Of a stretch of DNA of 10,166 nt, positions 1 to 6,167 are shown piece by piece. The position numbers and the translations under genes were made by a program. The DNA comes from Deltaproteobacteria bacterium. GTDB lineage: Bacteria > Desulfobacterota > Desulfomonilia > UBA1062. The DNA lies in the NCBI GenBank assembly GCA_016934135.1, contig JAFGTK010000312.1:1-10166 (forward strand), written 5' to 3'. Below the pieces are notes generated by a model. That model had not been told where the DNA came from, searched no databases, and saw only the letters and a list, made by a program, of their open reading frames with translations. Position 1 is the stretch's first letter, and each line of letters starts with the position of its first letter.

Positions 1-723
1 CAACTGGTCAGTGGCAGAGACCCGCAGCCGATAAATCAGTACTGAATCTGCGTCTACGACATTATAGAGGAATGCCCCTGGTGTGTAGGTCACCACCATA
101 TTATCCGCCGGTATCGGGTATGTTTGTGCTAGAGGGATCAGGGAATATTGACCTTCAGGATTGACAGATGTAAGATTAATTACCTCGCCCACCTCTCCAA
201 TAATATCTTTGAGAACATTATCAGACTGCGGCCTGTCGTAGTAATCCAGAGGTGACGTCCCAGCCATATACTCGACCAGGTTCACAACACCGTCTCCATC
301 CGCATCCATAAGGGAATCCATGGGATTGGACGAGTTCAAACCCCAGAATTCTTCCACATCATCGGGTATGCCGTCTGCATCGGCATCAATAGGATCTCCC
401 GGATCAACAACATCCTCCGGTATCAGAATACTTGCCTCAGAGGATAAGGGGCTTTCATTGCCTGAGGTATCATAAGCTGATACTGCAAAATAGTATGTAG
501 TTCCCTGATAAAGCCCGTCGATATCCCTGCTTGTTGAAAGACCCGCATCCACAGACTGCTGATAGAATCCGCTGTACGTCCCGTAATAAACTATATATCC
601 ATCAAGATCGGGCTCTGTGTTTATGTTCCAGCTGACCCTTACAGTTGCTGCATACGCAAAGTCTGCCAGGAAAATCATAATGACTACAAGAACCAATGTT
701 TTTATCGTTTTTGATATCTTCAT
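1..723 (-). CDS. Secreted protein with fibronectin type III domain and EF-hand-like calcium repeats (3' end cut off)
   Basis: An open frame runs from ATG at 723 to the left edge (241 codons, no stop), so the C-terminus is missing. Residues 1-25 form a clear signal peptide: lysines at 2, 5 and 8, a hydrophobic core at 9-20, and an AYA-A cleavage site after residue 25. Residues 26-101 look like one fibronectin type III domain (VSWNINTEPDLDGYIVYYG, then TTYYFAVSAYDTSGNES). Residues 113-124 (DADADGIPDDVE) and 140-151 (DADGDGVVNLVE) are two DxDxDG loops of the thrombospondin-type-3/EF-hand kind, 27 residues apart, expected to bind calcium. Residues 165-241 are not recognised. The protein is probably extracellular or surface-attached; no catalytic motif is visible. 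The start is supported by the signal peptide and by an in-frame stop at 754-756, although the Shine-Dalgarno is weak. The gene has its own promoter region, separate from the secF operon upstream. Confidence 0.85.
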   Translation of the reverse strand, partial: MKISKTIKTLVLVVIMIFLADFAYAATVRVSWNINTEPDLDGYIVYYGTYSGFYQQSVDAGLSTSRDIDGLYQGTTYYFAVSAYDTSGNESPLSSEASILIPEDVVDPGDPIDADADGIPDDVEEFWGLNSSNPMDSLMDADGDGVVNLVEYMAGTSPLDYYDRPQSDNVLKDIIGEVGEVINLTSVNPEGQYSLIPLAQTYPIPADNMVVTYTPGAFLYNVVDADSVLIYRLRVSATDQL

Positions 724-755
724 GCAGATCTTGTACTCAAGACCTGTGCCAATTT

Positions 756-796
756 ATTATATCAATTATATCATATAGTTAGTCAACACTATATGA
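756..796 (-). promoter_or_regulatory. Promoter with duplicated extended -10 and an inverted-repeat operator over the -35
   Basis: On the minus strand, TTGACT (781-786) is followed by two exactly adjacent copies of TGATATAAT (765-773 and 756-764). Each is a perfect extended -10 (TGnTATAAT). The distal copy lies 19 bases from the -35; the proximal one only 10. A perfect 8-bp inverted repeat, TCATATAG (771-778) and CTATATGA (789-796) with a 10-base spacer, straddles the -35 and touches the proximal -10, the usual position for a repressor site. The expected start of transcription is near 749, leaving a leader of about 26 bases before the ATG at 723. The boxes are seen directly; promoter and operator activity are inferred. 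Confidence 0.65.
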
Positions 797-812
797 CTGT
801 CAGGGGGCAATA

Positions 813-830
813 TTGTAACGGCGGTTACAA
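813..830. promoter_or_regulatory. Palindrome resembling a CRP/FNR-family binding site
   Basis: TTGTAACGGCGGTTACAA is a perfect 7-bp inverted repeat with a 4-base centre. Read as TGTAA-N6-TTACA it has the half-site spacing typical of CRP/FNR-superfamily regulators (compare TGTGA-N6-TCACA). Its centre lies about 72 bases upstream of the transcription start predicted for the secreted-protein gene, a distance compatible with activation. There is no T-run after it on either strand, so it is a poor terminator. Which regulator binds, if any, is unknown. Confidence 0.35.
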
Positions 831-984
831 AAGTGTCTGCAGATACTACAATACGGAAATTTTATGATTTTTCAATCCATTATGTGATTTATTGGAAATC
901 AGGGACATTATGAAAAGGTAAAGAAGCCCATGCATTTATACCCTGCACAGGAAAGCATCGGGATAATTCAGATTAATATCGGTC
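831..984. other. Intergenic stretch without recognisable features
   Basis: Between the palindrome and the secF terminator I see no open frame of useful length with a ribosome binding site, no tRNA-like fold and no repeat array. It appears to be spacer between the end of the secF operon and the control region of the secreted-protein gene. Confidence 0.5.
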
Positions 985-1018
985 AGATAGAACAGGGGGG
1001 CAATGTTTGCCCCCCCTG
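985..1018 (-). terminator. Hairpin terminator after secF
   Basis: CAGGGGGGCAA (993-1003) and TTGCCCCCCCTG (1007-1018) form an 11-bp stem with one bulged C and a TGT loop. The hairpin begins 9 bases past the secF stop. On the minus strand it is followed by TTCTATCT, a short and imperfect U-run, so the stem is very strong but the tail is weak. It probably ends the seven-gene operon. Confidence 0.65.
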
Positions 1019-1026
1019 CACGGTAC

Positions 1027-1929
1027 TTATTTCTTGCTCTGGCGGAGGATCAGCAATGTCGGGCTGGCGATGAAAATCGATGAATAGGTACCCACAATCA
1101 CTCCGACCATCATGGCAAATGCGAAGTTGTGGATAACACTTCCACCAAGCAGATATAGACACAGGACAACGATAAACGTTGTAAGAGACGTAAGAATCGT
1201 ACGGCTGAGTGTCTGTGAAATACTGTTATTCAGCAACATTACAAAATCATACGAACCAGAAGCCTTCTTGATGTTCTCTCTTATCCTGTCAAATACTACA
1301 ATGGTATCATTCAGAGAATACCCTACAATAGTGAGCAGTGCCGCTACCACAGGAAGGCTTATCTCTTTACCCATGATAGAGAATATCCCCACGGTAATAA
1401 CAACATCATGGATCAGAGCGAGGATAGCACCAAAGGAGAACTTCAGCTCAAAACGCCACCAGATATATATGAGAATACCGATCCCTGCATAGAACAGTGC
1501 CAAAAATCCTTTCTGCTTCAGATCCTTGCTCACTTCAGACCCCACCATCTCGGCTCTTCTTATATCTACCTTTTCCTTTCCGAAGGTTTCGTCGAGAGTT
1601 CCTTCAACTTTCAGTGCAAGATCTTCTGTTGAATCTTCAATCATCGGGATTCTGACAAGGAATTCAGCGCCTTCAGCAGAATCGATGCTCTGTATCCTGG
1701 CCTTTGAAAGACCGATCATATCCAGTGCGGCCCGAATATCTTTGGTCTTTACAGGATCAGTGAAACTCACCTGGACCTCTGTGCCGCCGGCAAAGTCGAT
1801 ACCGTAATTAATCCCCTTGAGAAGGAATATCGATATAAGGCTCAGCACAATCATTGCAATGGATATGGTAAAAGCGATATGCTTTAACTTCATAAAATCA
1901 ATCTGTGTTCCTGGTCTTATCAGTTCCAT
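1027..1929 (-). CDS. secF: SecF, protein translocase subunit
   Basis: SecF is the inner-membrane partner of SecD; together they use the proton gradient to pull exported proteins forward after SecA-driven passage through SecYEG. The 300 residues match the usual SecF length. An N-terminal membrane helix (about 19-38) is followed by GIDFAGGT (43-50), the conserved start of the periplasmic domain. The C-terminal half holds five helices, including ALIHDVVITVG (171-181) and the family signature IVGYSLNDTIVVFDRIREN (201-219), with the conserved Asp at 208. The ATG at 1929 has a full AGGAGG Shine-Dalgarno 8 bases upstream that overlaps the secD stop codon, so translation is probably coupled to secD across the 12-base gap. 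It is the last gene of the operon, followed at once by a hairpin terminator. Confidence 0.98.
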   Translation of the reverse strand: MELIRPGTQIDFMKLKHIAFTISIAMIVLSLISIFLLKGINYGIDFAGGTEVQVSFTDPVKTKDIRAALDMIGLSKARIQSIDSAEGAEFLVRIPMIEDSTEDLALKVEGTLDETFGKEKVDIRRAEMVGSEVSKDLKQKGFLALFYAGIGILIYIWWRFELKFSFGAILALIHDVVITVGIFSIMGKEISLPVVAALLTIVGYSLNDTIVVFDRIRENIKKASGSYDFVMLLNNSISQTLSRTILTSLTTFIVVLCLYLLGGSVIHNFAFAMMVGVIVGTYSSIFIASPTLLILRQSKK

Positions 1930-1941
1930 GGTAAAAACCTC

Positions 1942-3516
1942 CTAAATACTGATCCGCTCGATCTTTTTTTCATTAACCAGCCATTCCATTATCCATTTGC
2001 ACAGGAACAGAACAGTGAACAATGAGGACAGAATACCTATGGTCAACGTCACGGCAAAGCCCCTGACCGGTCCTGTCCCGAACTGGAACAGAACGATGGC
2101 TGCGATCAGCGTTGTTATATTGGCATCAAGAATCGTTGACAGTGCATTGTTATACCCGGCTTCCACAGCCATCTTCGGAGTTCTGCCCAGTCTTATTTCC
2201 TCTTTGATTCTCTCGTAAACAATCACGTTTGCATCCACTGCCATGCCTATAGTCAGCACGATACCTGCAATACCGGGCAGGGTCAGCACTGCATGGAAGA
2301 GTGCGAGTATACCTAGGATAAGTATGATATTGCATACCAGTGCAAGGTCTGCCAGCAGACCTGAGAACCGGTAGTATATCACCATGAAGAAAATCACCAG
2401 GACACCGCCGATCATAATGGAGATAAAGCCCTTGTTGATGGAATCCCGCCCGAGTGACGGACCGACTGTCCGTTCCTCGAGTATCTCCACCGGGGCAGGC
2501 AGGGAGCCAGCCCGTAGAATGATCGCCAGGTCGGTAGCCTCTTCCATGGTGAATCGTCCCTCGATGATTGCGTCTCCGCCTGAGATGGCTTCGCGTATAA
2601 CCGGAGCGGACGAGACCCTTCCGTCCAGCAGGATTGCAAGCCTGCTCCCTACATTCTCGGTGGTAACACGCTCGAATATCCTGGCACCGTCTTTATTGAA
2701 TGATATAGCAACATACGGTTCGTTATAGGTTGTCTTGATCCTTACCCGGGCATCATCAAGAAGATCACCTGTCATGACAGCCTTATCTTTCAGCAGGATA
2801 GGGCTCCGGCCGTCTTTCATATAAGCTACATAACTTCCCGCAGGAACATCACCTTTTACAGCATCATCCAGAGAATGCTGTTCATCGACCAGTTTGAATT
2901 CGAGTATTGCAGTATTCTGCAGGAGATTTTTCGCTCTTTCAGGATCCTTGATACCGGGTAGCTGCAGCACGATCCTTTCCTTTCCCTGAGGGATGATGGA
3001 AGGTTCGCTGACCCCGTACTGGTCTATCCTGTTGCGGATGGTTTCGAGGGCCTGAGCCACGGCCTGATCCCTGATAACGGCAGATTCCTCAGCAGACATC
3101 TGATATGTCAGCGTGGTGATGTCGTCTTTTGTCGACTTATCCACCTCTTTGAGATACGGATATCCTTCTTCAACGAACTTTCTCAGGTTTTCAAGATCAT
3201 CAGATGTTCGCAGCTCCACCAGCAACAGATCCGGAGGCTGGGAATTTACCCCTTTATAGTGGATCCTTTTATTGATCATCTGCCCTTTGAGATCCGATGA
3301 AATACTGGTCAACCTGCTTTCCACAGCCTTATCTGTGACCACTTTCAGGACAAGATGCATACCCCCCTGCAAATCAAGACCGAGTTTTATTTTATTTTTC
3401 GGGCCTATCCATCCTTCGGGGACATCCTGTTTTCCGAAAAAAGTGGGCGCTGCAAAAAGCAACCCCACGACAACCACCAAAAGTATGATAAGCCCTTTTA
3501 ACTTAAATATATCCAT
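1942..3516 (-). CDS. secD: SecD, protein translocase subunit
   Basis: SecD is the larger half of the SecDF export motor, with a big periplasmic domain that grips emerging substrates and a proton-conducting membrane domain. The 524 residues are within the usual range for unfused SecD. Residues 7-25 are the first membrane helix. GLDLQGG (46-52) is the conserved P1-domain entry motif, and LRAGSLPAP (334-342) and GPSLGRDSI (352-360) precede the five C-terminal helices. GMAVDANVIVYERIKEE (424-440) carries the conserved membrane aspartate D428, the residue tied to proton movement in the family. The ATG at 3516 is preceded by GGGGG 6 bases upstream, and the gap to yajC is 14 bases. Separate secD and secF, rather than a fused secDF, is the common Gram-negative arrangement. 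Confidence 0.98.
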   Translation of the reverse strand: MDIFKLKGLIILLVVVVGLLFAAPTFFGKQDVPEGWIGPKNKIKLGLDLQGGMHLVLKVVTDKAVESRLTSISSDLKGQMINKRIHYKGVNSQPPDLLLVELRTSDDLENLRKFVEEGYPYLKEVDKSTKDDITTLTYQMSAEESAVIRDQAVAQALETIRNRIDQYGVSEPSIIPQGKERIVLQLPGIKDPERAKNLLQNTAILEFKLVDEQHSLDDAVKGDVPAGSYVAYMKDGRSPILLKDKAVMTGDLLDDARVRIKTTYNEPYVAISFNKDGARIFERVTTENVGSRLAILLDGRVSSAPVIREAISGGDAIIEGRFTMEEATDLAIILRAGSLPAPVEILEERTVGPSLGRDSINKGFISIMIGGVLVIFFMVIYYRFSGLLADLALVCNIILILGILALFHAVLTLPGIAGIVLTIGMAVDANVIVYERIKEEIRLGRTPKMAVEAGYNNALSTILDANITTLIAAIVLFQFGTGPVRGFAVTLTIGILSSLFTVLFLCKWIMEWLVNEKKIERISI

Positions 3517-3530
3517 TACAACCCCCGAAT

Positions 3531-3854
3531 TTACTTATTCGTCTGTTCTCCGCCTTTTTTATGTGCTATGAATTCCCTTGATACCTTGATCTTAATCTTC
3601 TCTCCCAGGTCCAGTGTGAGCACGGAATCGGTTACGCCAACCACTTTTCCGTGTATGCCACCACTCGTGATCACCTCGTCTCCCTTCGAGATACTTTCAA
3701 GCATGGCTTTGTGCTGCTTTGCCTTCTTCTGCTGCGGCATAATCAAAAGAAAGTAGAATACCACAAAGATAAGAAGCAGTGGGGCCATGCTCATCAGCAA
3801 TCCCATTGTATCACCACCTGAACCTCCAGCTGCGTAAGCTACACTAATCATCAT
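3531..3854 (-). CDS. yajC: YajC, SecDF-associated membrane protein
   Basis: YajC is a small single-helix inner-membrane protein that co-purifies with SecDF; its precise job is still unclear. This copy has 107 residues, the normal length. A short glycine-rich N-terminus is followed by a membrane helix at about 18-40, the family motif LIMPQQKKAKQHKAM (37-51) and a basic cytoplasmic domain with GDEVITSGGIHGKVV (58-72). The reading frame begins ATG ATG; AAGGAG lies 4 bases before the first and 7 before the second, so the second Met (3851) may be the real start, giving 106 residues. The gene overlaps the end of tgt by 11 bases and so is probably translationally coupled to it. The order tgt-yajC-secD-secF is widespread in bacteria. 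Confidence 0.96.
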   Translation of the reverse strand: MMISVAYAAGGSGGDTMGLLMSMAPLLLIFVVFYFLLIMPQQKKAKQHKAMLESISKGDEVITSGGIHGKVVGVTDSVLTLDLGEKIKIKVSREFIAHKKGGEQTNK

Positions 3855-4959
3855 ACATCTCCTTCACTTTTTTTCTCAGATCACCAAAACATTTCTCTTG
3901 TATGGAATGCCGTATATCAGACATTAATTCAAGATAGAAATGTAAATTATGTATTGTATTTAGAATAGATCCCAGGATTTCGCGGGAAATATACAGATGC
4001 CTCAGGTATGCAAGAGAAAAATTTCTGCAGGTATAACACGTACATTCTTCATCCGGTGGAGACGAATCATGCTTGTAGCGCGCCTGCTTCAAGGTTACCC
4101 TGCCTTTGTTGGTAAAAAGCATACCGTTTCTTGCATTACGTGTGGGCAGAACACAGTCGAACATTTCCACACCCCGCAATACTGCCTCTACAATATCCTT
4201 TGGTGTACCGACCCCCATGAGGTACCGTGGTTTCCCAGATGGAACATGGGGCATCGTAACATCGAGAACATCCATCATGAGGTCATGGCCTTCGCCTACG
4301 GAAAGCCCTCCTATCGCTATACCGTCAAAGCCCAGTGATGATATTTCCTGAGCACTGCGAATCCTGAGTTCAGGATATATCCCCCCCTGGATAATACCGA
4401 AAAGGGCATTGCTGCCCTGTCGTGCCTGAAGGCATCTGTCTGCCCACAGCGTCGTGCGTTTGACAGAGGTCTCCACATATTGCCTGGTACTTGGGTAGGC
4501 AACACATTCATCAAGACACATCATGATATCGGAACCGAGATCTTCCTGTATCTGCACAGCCTTTTCAGGGGTTAGCAGATGCCTTGACCCATCCAGATGA
4601 GAGGCGAATTGGAGGCCTTCATCGTTTATCTTCATCAGTTTAGCAAGGCTGAAGGCCTGATAACCTCCGCTGTCAGTCAATATGGGACCATTCCATGCCA
4701 TAAATGCATGCAGTCCACCAAGATCAGCAATCAGATCCGCTCCCGGCCTCATGTGTAGATGATATGTATTGGAAAGGATAATCTGAGATTTCAACTGCAT
4801 AAGCATCTGCGGGCTCATTGCCTTTACAGTCGCCTGTGTTCCTACCGGCATGAAGACAGGCGTTTCCACGGTTCCATGAACAGTCTGAAATCTCCCGCGC
4901 CGTGCATCACCGTCATTGCACAGCAGATCGTAGTTAAAAGATGAACATTGCATCGCCAT
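3844..4959 (-). CDS. tgt: Queuine tRNA-guanine transglycosylase (bacterial Tgt)
   Basis: Tgt swaps guanine 34 for preQ1 in tRNAs with GUN anticodons (Asp, Asn, His, Tyr), the base-exchange step of queuosine synthesis. With the start at 4959 it has 371 residues, close to the E. coli enzyme. Visible motifs include DSGGYQ (96-101, with the active-site Asp), GIIQGG (188-193), and FDCVLPTRNARNG, whose Asp at 268 is the expected nucleophile. The zinc site C306-x-C308-x2-C311 ... H337 is complete. The frame stays open back to 5160, but those 67 extra codons lie inside queA, resemble no Tgt and have no role in the family. ATG at 4959 has AGG 10 bases upstream; ATG at 4953 is an alternative. The gene overlaps the end of queA by 26 bases and yajC by 11. 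The substrate tRNA-Asp(GUC) is also encoded in this window. Confidence 0.97.
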   Translation of the reverse strand: MAMQCSSFNYDLLCNDGDARRGRFQTVHGTVETPVFMPVGTQATVKAMSPQMLMQLKSQIILSNTYHLHMRPGADLIADLGGLHAFMAWNGPILTDSGGYQAFSLAKLMKINDEGLQFASHLDGSRHLLTPEKAVQIQEDLGSDIMMCLDECVAYPSTRQYVETSVKRTTLWADRCLQARQGSNALFGIIQGGIYPELRIRSAQEISSLGFDGIAIGGLSVGEGHDLMMDVLDVTMPHVPSGKPRYLMGVGTPKDIVEAVLRGVEMFDCVLPTRNARNGMLFTNKGRVTLKQARYKHDSSPPDEECTCYTCRNFSLAYLRHLYISREILGSILNTIHNLHFYLELMSDIRHSIQEKCFGDLRKKVKEMYDD

Positions 4960-5941
4960 AACTGAAGAACCTGTATTCCTTTTCAACCGCTTCTTTATAT
5001 GCATTGATGATGAGATCATAACCACCGAAGGCTGCAACCAGCATAAGCAGTGTTGAACACGGCAGATGGAAATTTGTAAGAAGAGCTCCCACACACCTGA
5101 ATGCAAAACCCTGGTAAATAAATATATTCGTAGACCCGGTGCCGGGTACGATCTCACCATGTCGAACCATCAAATGCTCCAGCACACGGCTTGTCGTGGT
5201 TCCTACTGCAACAATCCTCTTTCCTGTGGCCATTGCAAGCCTGATAGCACCAGCTGCATTGTCCGAGACAGTAAACTCCTCTGAATGCATGGTGTGGTCT
5301 TCTATCCTTTGTGTCCGTACCGGCACAAAGGTCCCGGGACCGACATGAAGGGTTATATAAACAAGCTGAGTTCCTTTGGATTGAATCCTCTGCAGGATCT
5401 CCTCAGTGAAATGAAGGCCTGCTGTGGGTGCAGCCACAGACCCTTCAGCATGTGCATATACGGTCTGATAACATGTCTCGTCAAGCTCTTCCACTTCCCT
5501 CTCAATATACGGCGGTAACGGGATCTTACCTACACTATGAACCACCGCCGGGTCGGAAAAGGCCACTTCATACCTGTCATCGATGCGGTCTATAATCAAA
5601 GCGCTGAGCCCCTTATCGAAGAACAACTCCATTCCCGGTCTTGGCGGCTTGGATGCCTTTACAAAACAATACCATCTCTGAGGACTTATGCTTTTTATCA
5701 GAAGAACCTCAACCCTGCCCCCAGTTGCCTTTACCCCTAATAACCTGGCATATATAACCTTGGTATCATTCAGAACCAGGAGATCATCCTCTGATAAGTA
5801 TTCAAGAATGTCCTCAAATTGTTTATGATAGAGGCTTCCCTCCGCCCTGTCGAGCACCAGCAGCCTCTCTTTTCCACGATCCAGTGGATATTGTGCAATG
5901 AGTTCCTTAGGCAGATTATAATCAAATTGTTCAATATTCAC
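4934..5941 (-). CDS. queA: S-adenosylmethionine:tRNA ribosyltransferase-isomerase QueA
   Basis: QueA transfers and rearranges the ribosyl group of S-adenosylmethionine onto preQ1 at tRNA position 34 to give epoxyqueuosine, the step after Tgt. The 335 residues are typical of the family. Conserved stretches are NDTKVIYARL (58-67), PLPPYI (141-146), YQTVYAHAEGSVAAPTAGLH (158-177), TLHVGPGTFVPVR (197-209), GTTTSRVLEH (247-256), NFHLPCSTLLMLV (290-302) and the C-terminal YRFFSYGDAMFI (323-334). Translation starts at GTG (5941); the frame opens FDYNLPKELIAQYPL like other QueA proteins, which fixes this start although the Shine-Dalgarno is poor. It sits 5 bases after the DUF2065 gene and overlaps tgt, so the pathway's two tRNA-level steps are made from one transcript. 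Confidence 0.97.
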   Translation of the reverse strand: MNIEQFDYNLPKELIAQYPLDRGKERLLVLDRAEGSLYHKQFEDILEYLSEDDLLVLNDTKVIYARLLGVKATGGRVEVLLIKSISPQRWYCFVKASKPPRPGMELFFDKGLSALIIDRIDDRYEVAFSDPAVVHSVGKIPLPPYIEREVEELDETCYQTVYAHAEGSVAAPTAGLHFTEEILQRIQSKGTQLVYITLHVGPGTFVPVRTQRIEDHTMHSEEFTVSDNAAGAIRLAMATGKRIVAVGTTTSRVLEHLMVRHGEIVPGTGSTNIFIYQGFAFRCVGALLTNFHLPCSTLLMLVAAFGGYDLIINAYKEAVEKEYRFFSYGDAMFIF

Positions 5942-5946
5942 TGCTG

Positions 5947-6144
5947 CTACATCCCGCCCATATGCCTTCCTATATATATTATTGCCAGACCGGCAAAGGC
6001 AACGATGATTCCGATAATCTGCAGTATCCTGTTTGGAATCGTATGTATAGCCTGTGCAAACTCCTTAACCTTGCCTGGAAAAGCGATATACGGCAATGCC
6101 TCAATTATGAAAACCATTCCTAAAACACATAAGAAATATTCCAT
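5947..6144 (-). CDS. DUF2065 family small membrane protein (YjeT-like)
   Basis: This is a 65-residue protein with two membrane helices (about 2-21 and 40-58) joined by a polar loop containing FPGKVKEFAQAIHTIPNRIL, the pattern of the DUF2065 family to which E. coli YjeT (also about 65 residues) belongs. No function is established for the family. The ATG at 6144 is chosen because it gives the family length and has ATAAGG 9 bases upstream. A GTG at 6171, in the same frame and overlapping the upstream stop as GTGA, would add nine residues but has no good Shine-Dalgarno. In proteobacteria such genes often lie near hflK-hflC; here the gene sits between a PP-loop enzyme and queA, in the operon that also encodes YajC-SecD-SecF. 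A membrane or quality-control role is conceivable but only an inference. Confidence 0.85.
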   Translation of the reverse strand: MEYFLCVLGMVFIIEALPYIAFPGKVKEFAQAIHTIPNRILQIIGIIVAFAGLAIIYIGRHMGGM

Positions 6145-6167
6145 TAGCTTCGGCCTTATAGCGAAAT

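Noticed and set aside
825..852. Possible plus-strand promoter: TTACAA, 16 bases, then TACAAT.
   Set aside because: The -35 matches poorly, there is no plus-strand gene downstream, and the first element is half of the palindrome at 813-830.
801..1004. Near-identical CAGGGGGCAAT (801-811) and CAGGGGGGCAAT (993-1004), as a possible direct repeat or target-site duplication.
   Set aside because: The words are short and G-rich, the second copy is explained as one arm of the secF terminator, and nothing mobile lies between them.
4960..5160. In-frame upstream extension of tgt by 67 codons with an ATG-type start at 5160.
   Set aside because: It lies wholly inside queA in another frame, bears no likeness to the N-terminus of Tgt, and starts at 4959 or 4953 give the normal family length.
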